A DNA stretch of 64,000 bases from Comamonadaceae bacterium (GCA_027483665.1 JAIXUC010000012.1:1-64000); one strand, 5' to 3'. Positions 1-9,399 are shown, counted from the first letter of the stretch. Notes: generated by a model from the letters alone, not told the origin. Numbers and translations: made by a program.

Positions 1-625
1 GGGCGGTGTCTTTTTCGTGGACTTGCCAGACCGATTCGGTGGCGGTCAACACCAGCCGGTCCAGCACACAAGCGCATGGCCGCAGCACGCCTGTGACGGT
101 GTAGGGGACGTTGCCATGCTCATGGCCGCCCGGCGCCAAGCCGTGGCTGCCCATGAACTGCCCGCCCAGCCCCAAGCCGGTGGCCTGTGCCACTTGATGG
201 CCCAGCACCGCGTCCATGCTCTTCGCCCAGCCGCGGCCATGCGCGAACTGGGCTTGGTAGTGCGCCAAGTACGAAGGTTCGGTGCCCACGATGCGCCAGC
301 CTTGCCAACTGTCGCCCAAACTGATGGGAATGACTTGCGCCACCTGCGGGTGCGCTCGCAAGGTGCTCACCGCCTCCAACGGAATGTTGCCCGGCGGCAC
401 GTCGATGTGGAACACGCCCGACAAGATGAGCTGCATCGGGCTGCCCTTGGCGCCCACCACGGCGTCGATGCCAGCCAGATCGCGATCGAAGGCTTGATCC
501 ACCTGGCGGCTCACCAGCAACACGAGGGTCACGCTGGCCAAGCCGATGCACAGCAAAGCCAAGTTCAAGACCGTGCCCAAAGGCCGCGACCACAGGTAAG
601 TCCAGGACAGGCGCGCGCTGTTCAT
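1..625 (-). CDS. FtsX-type ABC transporter permease (partial, 3' end beyond window)
   Basis: Only the first 208 codons are in the window; the gene continues past base 1. The start is the ATG at 625-623, overlapping the stop of the upstream ATPase gene as ATGA. The protein opens with a short cytosolic segment, one membrane helix at about residues 17-38, then a MacB-type periplasmic domain, as in LolC/LolE, MacB and other FtsX-like permeases. It should form an ABC complex with the ATPase next door. The periplasmic domain has a histidine loop (H161, H168, H170) and a Cys-Ala-Cys at 184-186 just before the segment VLDRLVLT. Its place beside znuABC-like and Fur-family genes suggests zinc-responsive lipoprotein or substrate export; that role is inferred. 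The family assignment is firm, the substrate unknown. Confidence 0.85.
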   Translation of the reverse strand, partial: MNSARLSWTYLWSRPLGTVLNLALLCIGLASVTLVLLVSRQVDQAFDRDLAGIDAVVGAKGSPMQLILSGVFHIDVPPGNIPLEAVSTLRAHPQVAQVIPISLGDSWQGWRIVGTEPSYLAHYQAQFAHGRGWAKSMDAVLGHQVAQATGLGLGGQFMGSHGLAPGGHEHGNVPYTVTGVLRPCACVLDRLVLTATESVWQVHEKDTA

Positions 626-1344
626 GGCGTGGTACCAAGAGCCGCAGACTCTGCACCTGCCGCCTCTTTCGCTTGCGCCCCAGCCGGGCGCGCCAAGCGC
701 ATCTGAAGCAGTGCAGGTGCAGCAGCCGTGAGTGCTTGTGAGGCGCGCGCGTCGTGGGTGGCCACCACCAGCGTCGCCCCTGTGCGCCGCACGCTGTCCA
801 GCAGCAGGGACATGGCAGCAGCAGCAGCCTCGTCATCCAAGTTGGCAGTGGGCTCATCGGCCAGCAGCACCTGCGGGCGCAACAGAGTGGCGCGCGCCAG
901 GGCCACACGCTGAGCCTGCCCGCCCGACAAGCTAGACGGTCGGCGCTGCATCAGATCGGCCACGTCCAAGGCAGCGAGTGCCGCGGTGATGTCTGCACGG
1001 CGCACAGGCAGCCCGGCGGCGTAGTACACCAAGGCCATGTTGTCGGCCACGCTCAAGGCCTCGCTCAGGTGCAGGCGCTGCGCCACAAAACCCAGGTGCT
1101 GCGCTCGCCAACGGTCGCGCGCCACCGGCGAGAGGGACTTCAAATCAACACCGCCCACGATCAACTGGCCCTCCTGGACAGCCCGCAAACCGGCCACCAA
1201 TGACAGCCAGCTCGACTTGCCGCATCCCGAAGGGCCAGTGAGCAACAGCACCCCGCCCTGCTCAACGTGCACGTCGGGGAACGCGAGCGTCGGCCCCTGG
1301 TCGTGCCGCAGTTGCAGGGCTTGGGCTGTGATCATGGCGGCCAA
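622..1344 (-). CDS. ABC transporter ATP-binding protein, LolD/MacB-like
   Basis: A 240-residue ATPase subunit. Walker A is GPSGCGKSS at residues 37-45, the signature LSGGQ at 139-143, Walker B VLLADEP at 159-165, and the H-loop histidine in VVATHDA near 197. Spacing and the ADEPTANLD segment are typical of the LolD/MacB/FtsE group that pairs with FtsX-type permeases. Its stop overlaps the start of such a permease by four bases, so the two are translationally coupled and should form one complex. It lies downstream of a ZnuA-like gene on the same strand with a 48-base gap, so it may belong to the same zinc-regulated transcript. Family is clear; calling it LolD proper would be unsafe. Confidence 0.9.
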   Translation of the reverse strand: MAAMITAQALQLRHDQGPTLAFPDVHVEQGGVLLLTGPSGCGKSSWLSLVAGLRAVQEGQLIVGGVDLKSLSPVARDRWRAQHLGFVAQRLHLSEALSVADNMALVYYAAGLPVRRADITAALAALDVADLMQRRPSSLSGGQAQRVALARATLLRPQVLLADEPTANLDDEAAAAAMSLLLDSVRRTGATLVVATHDARASQALTAAAPALLQMRLARPAGAQAKEAAGAESAALGTTP

Positions 1345-1392
1345 GCCTTGGGCTGTGCGCGGTGTTGGCAGAGAACCGGAAGGTCGCGGGCT

Positions 1393-2358
<966 letters not shown>

Positions 2359-3240
2359 TCAAGCTTTCAGGTGTCGTGGCGAGGATCGGTGCGTGCGGAT
2401 CAGGCCAAAGGGGCCAGCGAACAGCGAGAAGAGGTAGGCCATTCCCAGCGACCAAACGATGGTCGGGCCACTGGGCCAATCGGCCAGATAAGAAAGCACC
2501 AGCCCCACAGTGCTGCCCAACATGCCGACCAAGGCCGCCACCAACAGCAAGGGCACGATTTCGCGCACCCAAAAGCGCGCAGCAGCGGCTGGCAAGACCA
2601 TCACGCCCACCGCCAGCAAGGTGCCCAGTGCCTGAAAACCCGCCACCAAATTCAGCACCACCAGTGCCAGAAAGCCGTAGTGCGCCACGGGCGACAGGCG
2701 GCTCACTGAGCGCAGGAAGGAAGGGTCCAGGCACTCCAGCACCAGCGGGCGAAACAATAGCGCGAGACTCACCAAAGTGACGGCGCTGATGCCCACCAGC
2801 AACCAAACCGCCGCGTTGTCCAGCGCCAGCACGGTGCCGAACAGGACGTGCAGCAGGTCCACGTTGCTGCCGCGGGTCGAGACGATCAGCACGCCCAAAG
2901 ACAATGACAGCAAATAGAAGGCGGCCAGACTGGTGTCTTCACGCAAGACGGTGCTGCGTGCCACCAGCCCCGATGCCACCGCCACCGCAAGGCCTGCCAG
3001 CAAACCACCCACGGTCATGGCCCCCAGCGACAAGCCAGCCCACAAATAACCTAAAGCGGCGCCGGGCAAGATGCCATGGGCCATGGCGTCGCCGGTCAGG
3101 CTCATGCGCCGCAGCATGAGGAACACGCCCACAGGCGCAGCACTCACGGACAAAGCCAAGCAACCCAGCAGCGCACGCCGCATGAAGTCGAACTCGACGA
3201 AGGGCATCCACAGCGCCGCCAAGCCCGTCGGTTCCATCAC
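2359..3240 (-). CDS. znuB: Metal ABC transporter permease (ZnuB-like)
   Basis: A roughly 292-residue hydrophobic protein of the ABC-3 permease family with about eight membrane helices and the conserved segments GDAMAHGILPGAALGY near residue 50 and LLVALLVGMLG-like helices near the C-terminus. It forms the inner-membrane channel of the ZnuABC-type importer. Two starts are possible: GTG at 3240, overlapping the ATPase stop by three bases, or the following ATG at 3237, overlapping by one base; either implies tight translational coupling. The stop is three bases before znuA. The gene belongs to a compact leftward operon with the ATPase and binding protein. Confidence 0.9.
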   Translation of the reverse strand: MMEPTGLAALWMPFVEFDFMRRALLGCLALSVSAAPVGVFLMLRRMSLTGDAMAHGILPGAALGYLWAGLSLGAMTVGGLLAGLAVAVASGLVARSTVLREDTSLAAFYLLSLSLGVLIVSTRGSNVDLLHVLFGTVLALDNAAVWLLVGISAVTLVSLALLFRPLVLECLDPSFLRSVSRLSPVAHYGFLALVVLNLVAGFQALGTLLAVGVMVLPAAAARFWVREIVPLLLVAALVGMLGSTVGLVLSYLADWPSGPTIVWSLGMAYLFSLFAGPFGLIRTHRSSPRHLKA

Positions 3241-4079
3241 GCGCCGTGCCTGTGGTGGGAATGCCCGTGGTCGCGATGACTGGGCGCGACGACCAACGTT
3301 TCAGCCACGCCCTCGCAAGGCGGCGCGGCATCGTCAAAGGCTTCAGTCATGCGGCGTGCGCGCAGCAAGTTGTCGGGGGTCAGCACCTCAGGCGTGTCGC
3401 CAAAGGCCACCAGTTCGCGCGCCAGAAGCAGGGTTTGGGGGAAGTGTTGCCGCACTTGTTCCACGTCGTGCAATACCGCAATCACCGTGCGTTGCTGGCC
3501 GTGCCACTGGCGCACCAAGGCCAGCAAGTCTTGCGCAGTTCTGTTGTCGATAGAGGCAAAGGGCTCGTCGAGCAAGATGAGCTGAGCGTCTTGCAAAAGC
3601 AGCCGGGCAAACAAAGCCCGCTGAAACTGCCCGCCCGACAAAGTGCCGATCGTGCGCCTGCCAAAGCCAGCCAGCCCCACTGCGCCGAGGGCCTCTTCGA
3701 CCCGGGCGCGCTGGCTCGCATTGAACCGGCCCAGTGCCCCCACCTCGTGCCACAGTCCCATGGCCACCATGTCATGCACAGCGATGGGGAAACTGCGGTC
3801 CATTTCCGCCAACTGCGGCAAGTACGCCAAACGCCCCGTGCTCGCCAGCCGCTCCAGCCGCCCATCAATGGGTTTGAGCAACCCGGCAATCGCCTTGACC
3901 AGCGTGCTCTTGCCCGCACCGTTGGGGCCTACCACGGCTATCAAGCCGCCCACAGGCACGTCTGCAGTCAGGTGATGAACAGCTGGATGTTGCTCATAGC
4001 CCAGCGTCAGGTTGTGGCATCGCAGCGCTGACGGCCGGGGCTCAGGCGAGGCAATGGCGGCGTGCAGAGCGGCGTACAT
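3237..4079 (-). CDS. znuC: Metal ABC transporter ATP-binding protein (ZnuC-like) with histidine-rich tail
   Basis: A 280-residue ATPase of the ZnuABC-type importer. Counted from the ATG at 4079, Walker A is GPNGAGKST at 51-59, the signature LSGGQ at 147-151 and Walker B LILLDEP at 167-173. A longer frame begins at a TTG (4103), but the ATG is preferred. The last 20 residues contain a histidine-rich tail, HRDHGHSHHRHG, which lies on the cytosolic side and could bind zinc and sense it. The gene heads a leftward operon with znuB and znuA and is divergent from a Fur-family regulator 86 bases away. Such a divergent layout usually places the Zur operator in the shared gap (4080-4165), which is visibly A+T-rich at its left end. 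Confidence 0.88.
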   Translation of the reverse strand: MYAALHAAIASPEPRPSALRCHNLTLGYEQHPAVHHLTADVPVGGLIAVVGPNGAGKSTLVKAIAGLLKPIDGRLERLASTGRLAYLPQLAEMDRSFPIAVHDMVAMGLWHEVGALGRFNASQRARVEEALGAVGLAGFGRRTIGTLSGGQFQRALFARLLLQDAQLILLDEPFASIDNRTAQDLLALVRQWHGQQRTVIAVLHDVEQVRQHFPQTLLLARELVAFGDTPEVLTPDNLLRARRMTEAFDDAAPPCEGVAETLVVAPSHRDHGHSHHRHGA

Positions 4080-4165
4080 CGGCCAATGATAACCACTTCT
4101 CAATAATGAAACGGGCTATCGATGCCAGATTCTCAACAACCACATGCCACAATTCTGGCCACTCT

Positions 4166-4579
4166 ATGGAACGACTCACCCGCCAACGCTCAGCGCTATT
4201 CGCCGTGATCGAAAACGCCCAACGGCCCCTGTCACCACAGGAAGTGCTGGAGGCGGCCCGGCACGAAGTGGCTGGCCTGGGTTTGGCCACGGTCTACCGC
4301 AACCTCAAGCTGCTGTTGGAGGAGGGGGCGATTGCCACCGTCAACCTGCCTGGCGAGAGCGCGCGGTACGAAGTGGCGCACCATGCTCACCACCACCATT
4401 TCCAGTGCACCGACTGCCAGCGCGTGTTCGATGTGCACCAGTGCCCCGGCGACTTGGCGCGCTTGGCCCCCGCTGGCTTCAGCGTGGCCCGCCATGAGCT
4501 CACGCTCTACGGCCACTGTGCCGACTGCCAGGGCAGCCCAGCGCAAGGCGTCGGGCACATGGGCCACAGCCATCCCTGA
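4166..4579 (+). CDS. zur: Fur-family transcriptional regulator, probable Zur
   Basis: A 137-residue Fur-family repressor when started at the ATG at 4166; an upstream in-frame extension of 20 residues looks non-coding. A winged helix fills residues 1-65, including LATVYRNLKLL. The dimerisation domain has two CxxC pairs, C81/C84 and C118/C121, which hold the structural zinc, and a run of histidines between 72 and 78. A second histidine cluster, HMGHSHP, ends the protein. Because it is divergent from znuCBA and precedes a PCu(A)C chaperone, it most likely represses the zinc uptake genes when zinc is replete. Fur or PerR identity is less likely given the neighbours. No strong symmetrical Zur box is visible by eye. 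Confidence 0.82.
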   Translation: MERLTRQRSALFAVIENAQRPLSPQEVLEAARHEVAGLGLATVYRNLKLLLEEGAIATVNLPGESARYEVAHHAHHHHFQCTDCQRVFDVHQCPGDLARLAPAGFSVARHELTLYGHCADCQGSPAQGVGHMGHSHP

Positions 4580-4655
4580 ATGGGCAGGCGCTCGGGCGTG
4601 TAACCACCACCAGGCCAAGGCCTCTGTTTGAATGAAATCAATCCCGGAACAAACC

Positions 4656-5168
4656 ATGTTTTCAAAGACCCGACGCCAGCTCTCCAATACCCTGGCAGCC
4701 GCCCTTCTGACCATCAGTGGTGTCGCATTGGCGACTGACTTCAAAGTCGGCGAGCTCAAGATCGATCAACCCTACGCCCACCCCACTGGCCCCGGCATGA
4801 AAAATGGTGCGGCCTATCTGCAGTCCATTAGCAACCAAGGCAAGGTGGCCGACCAACTCATCTCGGCCAGCAGCCCGCTGGCTGGTCGCGTCGAGCTGCA
4901 CCGCATGGAGATGCAAGGCGACATCATGCGCATGCGCGAACTCTCAGCCATCGACGTTCCCGCCGGACGCAGCGTGGCCATGGGCAGAGGCACGCCCGAT
5001 GGCTACCACCTGATGCTGATGGACCTCAAGCAGCCGTTGAAAGAAGGTGAGCGCTTTCCCCTGAAGCTGCGCTTCAAAAACGCAGGCGAAACCGAAGTCA
5101 CCGTGGTGGTGCAGCAACCCAAAGCAGCCGGGCACGGCGCGCACAGCGACAAAGGGCACAAGCACTGA
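4656..5168 (+). CDS. PCu(A)C-type periplasmic metal chaperone
   Basis: A 170-residue exported protein of the PCu(A)C (DUF461) family, which carries Cu(I) to cytochrome oxidase in well-studied cases. A signal peptide ends near residue 27 (VALA). The metal site is present: H82, M93 eleven residues later, and H118-x-M120. The C-terminus adds a histidine-rich tail with HGAHSDKGHKH. The ATG at 4656 is preferred over an ATG eight codons upstream because it gives a compact signal peptide. It lies 76 bases after the Fur-family gene on the same strand and is probably co-regulated with zinc uptake, so zinc handling or copper delivery during zinc shortage are both possible. Confidence 0.85.
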   Translation: MFSKTRRQLSNTLAAALLTISGVALATDFKVGELKIDQPYAHPTGPGMKNGAAYLQSISNQGKVADQLISASSPLAGRVELHRMEMQGDIMRMRELSAIDVPAGRSVAMGRGTPDGYHLMLMDLKQPLKEGERFPLKLRFKNAGETEVTVVVQQPKAAGHGAHSDKGHKH

Positions 5169-5207
5169 GACGTCGGAAGCTGCGCACGGGCCAGATAATC
5201 CCGCTCC

Positions 5208-5621
5208 ATGCGCAGCCTGTTCCACCTTGCACTTCATGTCGGCGACCTGGACCAGGCCCGGGCCTTCTACGGCCAGCGCCTGGGCTGCACCGAAGGCAGA
5301 AGCACCGACACTTGGGTCGACTTTGATTTCTTCGGACACCAACTGTCCTTGCACTTGGGGCCGACGCTCGATACACAACGCACCGGCCGCGTGGGCGACC
5401 AGCTGGTGCCCATGCCCCACTTTGGCCTGGTGCTGGCTTTGCCAGACTGGCAAGCCTTGGCCGAGCGTTTGCGTGCAGCCGGACAAGAATTTGTGATGGA
5501 ACCCCAGCTTCGCTTCGCAGGACAGCCCGGCGAGCAATGGACCATGTTCTTTCTCGATCCGAGCGGCAACCCCATTGAAGTCAAAGGCTTCGCTTCGCTG
5601 GATCAGCTCTACGCCGCCTGA
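5208..5621 (+). CDS. VOC superfamily (glyoxalase/dioxygenase-like) protein
   Basis: A 137-residue single-domain protein of the vicinal oxygen chelate fold. It starts with FHLALHVGDLDQARAFY, the usual first beta-alpha-beta unit with a metal-ligand histidine, has a second candidate histidine in PMPHFGLVL, and ends with FFLDPSGNPIEVKGF, whose glutamate is the usual last ligand. Members include glyoxalase I, dioxygenases and antibiotic-binding proteins, so the substrate cannot be told from sequence alone. It stands alone between the metal cluster and marC, 39 bases after the PCu(A)C gene, and may or may not share its transcript. Confidence 0.85.
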   Translation: MRSLFHLALHVGDLDQARAFYGQRLGCTEGRSTDTWVDFDFFGHQLSLHLGPTLDTQRTGRVGDQLVPMPHFGLVLALPDWQALAERLRAAGQEFVMEPQLRFAGQPGEQWTMFFLDPSGNPIEVKGFASLDQLYAA

Positions 5622-5687
5622 AGGGCGCAGCCGCAAGCCAGTGACCGGCCTCAGCCCAACTGCTTCTGTTCGCCCCGAGTCCACAGC

Positions 5688-6287
5688 ATGACGTACACCT
5701 TCGCCTCAGCAACGATTCTGTTGCTGCTCATCACAGACCCGTTCGGCAACATCCCGATCTTTGCCAACGCCTTGAAGAACGTCGCACCCGCACGCAGGCC
5801 TTGGGTGATTCTTCGGGAAATATTGATTGCCTTCGTGGTGCTCCTCACCTTCATGTTCGTCGGCGAGAGCTTTCTGCGCGTCATGAACCTGAGCGAGTTG
5901 TCATTGCAAATCGCAGGTGGTGTGGTGCTGTTTTTGATTGCGCTGCGCATGATCTTTCCGCCACCAGCATCAGAGGCCGTGGAGGTGGTGGGCGAGCCGC
6001 TGATCGTGCCGCTGGCCATCCCCGCCGTGGCCGGGCCATCGGCCATGGCTACCGTGCTGCTGCTGGTGAGCCAGGCGCCTGAGCGGCGCATGGAATGGAT
6101 CGGCGCTTTGGTGGTGACCATGGTGGTCGGCGCCATCGTGCTGCTGATGGCGGAGCGCATTCAGCGCTGGCTGGGCGAGCGCGTTGTGATTGCGGTGGAG
6201 CGCCTGATGGGTTTGATTTTGGTGGCGGTGGCCGTCGAGATGATGCTGCGCGGCATCAAATCGTTCGTGGCGCAACTGCCGGGCTGA
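5688..6287 (+). CDS. MarC family integral membrane protein
   Basis: A 199-residue membrane protein with about six helices and the MarC/UPF0056 hallmarks: an early LLLITDPFGNIPIFANAL helix and the segment PLAIPAVAGPSAMATVLLL near residue 110. The family was once linked to multiple antibiotic resistance, but no function is established. Its last 32 bases overlap the end of the convergent DUF2726 gene, so the two 3' ends are interlocked. The start ATG at 5688 fits the family length. No operon partner is evident. Confidence 0.88.
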   Translation: MTYTFASATILLLLITDPFGNIPIFANALKNVAPARRPWVILREILIAFVVLLTFMFVGESFLRVMNLSELSLQIAGGVVLFLIALRMIFPPPASEAVEVVGEPLIVPLAIPAVAGPSAMATVLLLVSQAPERRMEWIGALVVTMVVGAIVLLMAERIQRWLGERVVIAVERLMGLILVAVAVEMMLRGIKSFVAQLPG

Positions 6288-7029
6288 CTGAAGCAGCTTG
6301 GCGCAGACGATCCCACTCGGCCTGCACATCGGATGCGCTTTCCTCTGAGTCCCCGCTCAGACTGTCGAACCAAGTGCTGGAGGGTGGGTCCTTGGGGTCC
6401 GTCGAACGCCTGCGAAGCCCCCCGTTGGGAGCAAACGCGGCCAGTGGTTCTGCCAACTCATGGGGCTTGGTGACAGCCGGAGGTTCTGTGGGTGCGAACT
6501 GGGAAAGTTGCGGGATGTTGGGATCGAGACGCATCAATTCTCGAATCTCTCGCATGGTGGGCATGGCCTGCGCCGACCAAACCTGTTGCTCGATGCCAGC
6601 CTTGTCCAAAACCCGCTGTATCCGCTCCATGCGTTGTCGGCGACGCGCGCTGGGCGGGCTGCTGTTTGCACGGATCGTGACCACTGCCAAAACGCCTGCC
6701 TCTTGGTCGCAGACCAGCATATCGACACACAGGTAGCCGACGCGGCGCATCCATTCAGCCTGGGAGTTCCGCAGAGGCACCTTCAGAAAGCGGGCCAGGG
6801 GCACTTGAGCCAAGATGAGGCACTCCGGCAGCGCCTCGGTTAGCAACAAATAAGCTTGGCGTTCTGCGCGGTTCAACACCCGCATAGGTTCTGGCGGCCA
6901 AGCATTCACGGTGTCCATTTGCTCGACCCGCTTGTTGTCCGCCACCGCTGGCTTGTCCCGGCGCATGGCCAACAAACCCATCACGGCCACAAAGGCCGAA
7001 CCCAAAGCGACCCAACCCCAGAGCTCCAT
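6256..7029 (-). CDS. DUF2726 domain membrane-anchored protein
   Basis: A 257-residue protein with one N-terminal membrane helix (about residues 4-21) followed by a DUF2726 domain at about 45-165, recognisable by VLNRAERQAYLLLTEALPE, then CLILAQVPLARFL. DUF2726 folds resemble restriction-endonuclease-like cores and often occur with nuclease or topoisomerase modules, but the catalytic residues are not obvious here. The last 90 residues are polar and look disordered. The 3' end overlaps marC by 32 bases in convergent orientation. The upstream neighbour on the same strand is the FAA hydrolase gene 21 bases away, so the two are probably one transcript, although no shared function is apparent. Confidence 0.8.
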   Translation of the reverse strand: MELWGWVALGSAFVAVMGLLAMRRDKPAVADNKRVEQMDTVNAWPPEPMRVLNRAERQAYLLLTEALPECLILAQVPLARFLKVPLRNSQAEWMRRVGYLCVDMLVCDQEAGVLAVVTIRANSSPPSARRRQRMERIQRVLDKAGIEQQVWSAQAMPTMREIRELMRLDPNIPQLSQFAPTEPPAVTKPHELAEPLAAFAPNGGLRRRSTDPKDPPSSTWFDSLSGDSEESASDVQAEWDRLRQAASVSPAVAPRTI

Positions 7030-7050
7030 GGCATGACCCTTCGTGTGAAC

Positions 7051-8064
7051 TCAAGTTGGAGGAAACGGCGCGACGACTTGGTCGATCGCGCCGAACACCG
7101 ATTGACCATCCCGCCCCTTCATCTCGATGCGGATGGTGTCACCATACCGCATGTAAGCGGTGCTGGGGGCGCCATCTTGAATGGTCTCGATGGCGCGCTT
7201 CTCGGCAATGCAGCTGTACCCTTTGGGCCATTCCATGCGGCCATTCACTTCGACGCCTTGGTTGCTCACCGTACCCGAACCAATGATGCTGCCCGCACGA
7301 ACGTTTCGAGTCTTACAAATGTGGGCTACCAGTTGACCAAAGTGAAAGGTCATTTCTGGCCCCGCCTCACACATGCCCACCTTGCGCCCGTTCCAGGTGG
7401 CCTGCATCGTCAGGTGCACGCGTCCGCCGGCCCAAGCTTCGCCCAGTTCGTCGGGCGTGACTGCCACCGGGCTGAATGCCGTGGCCGGCTTGCTTTGAAA
7501 GAAACCAAAGCCCTTGGCCAGCTCGCCCGGAACCAATTGGCGCAAGCTGACGTCGTTGGCCAACATCAGAAGTCGCACGCCTTCAAGCGCCTGCTCAGGC
7601 GACGCGGACATGGACACGTCTCCGGTCACGACAGCCAGTTCGGCTTCGAAGTCGATACCGAAGTCTTCGTTGGGGCAAACGATGGGGTCGCAAGGGCCCA
7701 GGAAATCGTCGCTGCCGCCTTGGTACATGAGCGGATCCGTGTAAAAACTCTGCGGCACTTCAGACTGGCGTGCGGCTCGCACCAATTCCACGTGGTTGAT
7801 GTAGGCAGAGCCGTCAGCCCACTGGTATGCCCGAGGAAGTGGAGCCATGCAGCGCACGGGCTCGAAAGCAAAGGCGTGCCGGGCCTTGCCGTGGTTGAGC
7901 GTGGTGTAGAGGTCTTCGAGCTGAGGAGCCATGAAACCCCAGTCGTCCAACAATTGCTGCATGCGGTCGGCGATGCCCGTGGCATGGTGCGCCATGCTCA
8001 GATCGCGCGACACCACCACCAGTTGTCCGTCACGCGAACCATCTTTGTAAGTGGCAAGTTTCAT
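7051..8064 (-). CDS. Fumarylacetoacetate hydrolase family protein
   Basis: A 337-residue enzyme of the FAA hydrolase family, which cleaves carbon-carbon bonds in 2,4-diketo acids. The N-terminus has MKLATYKDGSRDGQLVVVS, typical of the bacterial FAH-like subgroup. The metal site is visible as FEAEL (two glutamates) and the aspartate in LANDVSLR; GSGTVSNQG near the C-terminal third is the usual conserved loop. Likely roles are tyrosine/homogentisate or other aromatic catabolism, but hmgA and maiA are not nearby, so the exact substrate is open. It is divergent from the DUF3108 gene across a 102-base gap and precedes the DUF2726 gene by 21 bases. Confidence 0.88.
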   Translation of the reverse strand: MKLATYKDGSRDGQLVVVSRDLSMAHHATGIADRMQQLLDDWGFMAPQLEDLYTTLNHGKARHAFAFEPVRCMAPLPRAYQWADGSAYINHVELVRAARQSEVPQSFYTDPLMYQGGSDDFLGPCDPIVCPNEDFGIDFEAELAVVTGDVSMSASPEQALEGVRLLMLANDVSLRQLVPGELAKGFGFFQSKPATAFSPVAVTPDELGEAWAGGRVHLTMQATWNGRKVGMCEAGPEMTFHFGQLVAHICKTRNVRAGSIIGSGTVSNQGVEVNGRMEWPKGYSCIAEKRAIETIQDGAPSTAYMRYGDTIRIEMKGRDGQSVFGAIDQVVAPFPPT

Positions 8065-8166
8065 ATGCCCAAAAGTTTATGCCACATGCCTGAGCGCGCT
8101 CACCCCGGTTCAGACGGCTTTTGCACACGCATCGCCCCTGTGATGCTGCTGACAGGGAGCACTTAA

Positions 8167-9318
8167 GTGACCCGACGCATCAAGCGCCACGCGACTTGGG
8201 CGGTGCTGGCCCTGCTGGTGCTGTTGGCACATGGGGCCCTGCTGCATGGGCTCGGCACGCAGGTAAACACGCACAAGCTGCTGATCACAGCAACGACAAG
8301 CGCCGCCAGCAGGCCTTTGGCTGTTTCAGCAGCAACGCCAGTTCCCGCCCGTGTCTCAAAGCCACAGCCGGTTGTGTCCCGGCAGATGCCCAGGCCGCTT
8401 TCGAGCACGGCGCCACCGGACGCAGAAGCCGCAACCGACGCGACCTTACCGTCCCCGCCACAGCAAGCGCGCATGCCCGACTTGCCCCCGGCTTCAACGG
8501 ATGCACTTCGCCCCGAGCTCACGTCGGTCGCAGAGAACGGCACAGCCCCCGCTTCGCAAGCGGGGCCCAAGACAACGCCGGGCGCGGGGCCTTCTGCCAG
8601 TCAAAGCGGGGGGGTGCCGACAGAAGCGCTGGCCAGTGGATCCGCACCCCACAACGCGACCATGGCTTGGCGCACACCCAACCCTGTGCGCTTGGGTTAC
8701 GAAGTGAATGCCAGCGCTCGCGGCCGATCCTGGCACGCGCAGGGCGAACTGCTGTGGCAACACCTGGACGGCCGCTATGAGGCTCGAATGGAGGTGCGCG
8801 CGTTTCTCTTGGGCGCGCGCAGCCAGCTCAGCACGGGTCGCATTGGCTCTCAGGGCTTGGAGCCGGAACGCTTTGCGGACCGGGGGCGTCAAGAGCTGGC
8901 GGCCCACTTCGTGCCTGCCTCAGCCTCTGGGCCGGCGCGCGTGGTGTTCAGCGCCAACACCCCGGAGGTGCTGCTTTCACCTGGGGCGCAAGATCGCCTG
9001 AGCGTTCTCTTGCAACTGGCTGGCTGGGCTGATGCGCAACCTCAGATGTTGCAACCCGGCCTGAGCCTGAACGTGCAGACAGTGGGCGCACGTGAAGCAC
9101 AAATCTGGATCTTCGTGGTGGAAGGCCTGCAAACCATCGAATTGCCCGGTGGCCGCTTGGATGCGTGGAAGCTGACACGTCAGCCGCGTCGCGAACATGA
9201 CCAGCGCGTGGAAGTCTGGCTGGCACCTCAACTGCAGTACCTGCCGGCCCGTGTACTCATTACTCAGACCACAGGCGACTTTGTAGACCAACAGTGGCGG
9301 GGTTCTTTGCCACCTTGA
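8167..9318 (+). CDS. DUF3108 family protein with N-terminal membrane anchor
   Basis: A 383-residue protein starting at a GTG (8167). A membrane helix at about residues 10-30 (signal anchor) is followed by roughly 120 residues rich in Ala, Pro, Ser and Thr that look like a flexible periplasmic linker. The C-terminal 200 residues form a DUF3108 domain, with RLGYEVNASARGRSWHAQG at its start and AEIW-like beta strands with LPGGRLDAWKLTR later. DUF3108 proteins are exported beta-rich proteins of unknown function, common in Burkholderiales. It is followed by a DUF3567 gene 81 bases downstream, a pairing I recall as conserved in this family. No catalytic motif is visible. Confidence 0.78.
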   Translation: MTRRIKRHATWAVLALLVLLAHGALLHGLGTQVNTHKLLITATTSAASRPLAVSAATPVPARVSKPQPVVSRQMPRPLSSTAPPDAEAATDATLPSPPQQARMPDLPPASTDALRPELTSVAENGTAPASQAGPKTTPGAGPSASQSGGVPTEALASGSAPHNATMAWRTPNPVRLGYEVNASARGRSWHAQGELLWQHLDGRYEARMEVRAFLLGARSQLSTGRIGSQGLEPERFADRGRQELAAHFVPASASGPARVVFSANTPEVLLSPGAQDRLSVLLQLAGWADAQPQMLQPGLSLNVQTVGAREAQIWIFVVEGLQTIELPGGRLDAWKLTRQPRREHDQRVEVWLAPQLQYLPARVLITQTTGDFVDQQWRGSLPP

Positions 9319-9399
9319 AAGCCCATGAAGCCCCCTCGAAGCCACGCAGAGAGCGACCCACTATGATGGTTTTGCCGACGTACTTTGGAGAACCTGCAC

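Noticed and set aside
622-1344. Assignment as LolD of the lipoprotein release pathway
   Set aside because: The neighbours are metal genes and the partner is a lone FtsX-type permease, not a LolC/LolE pair.
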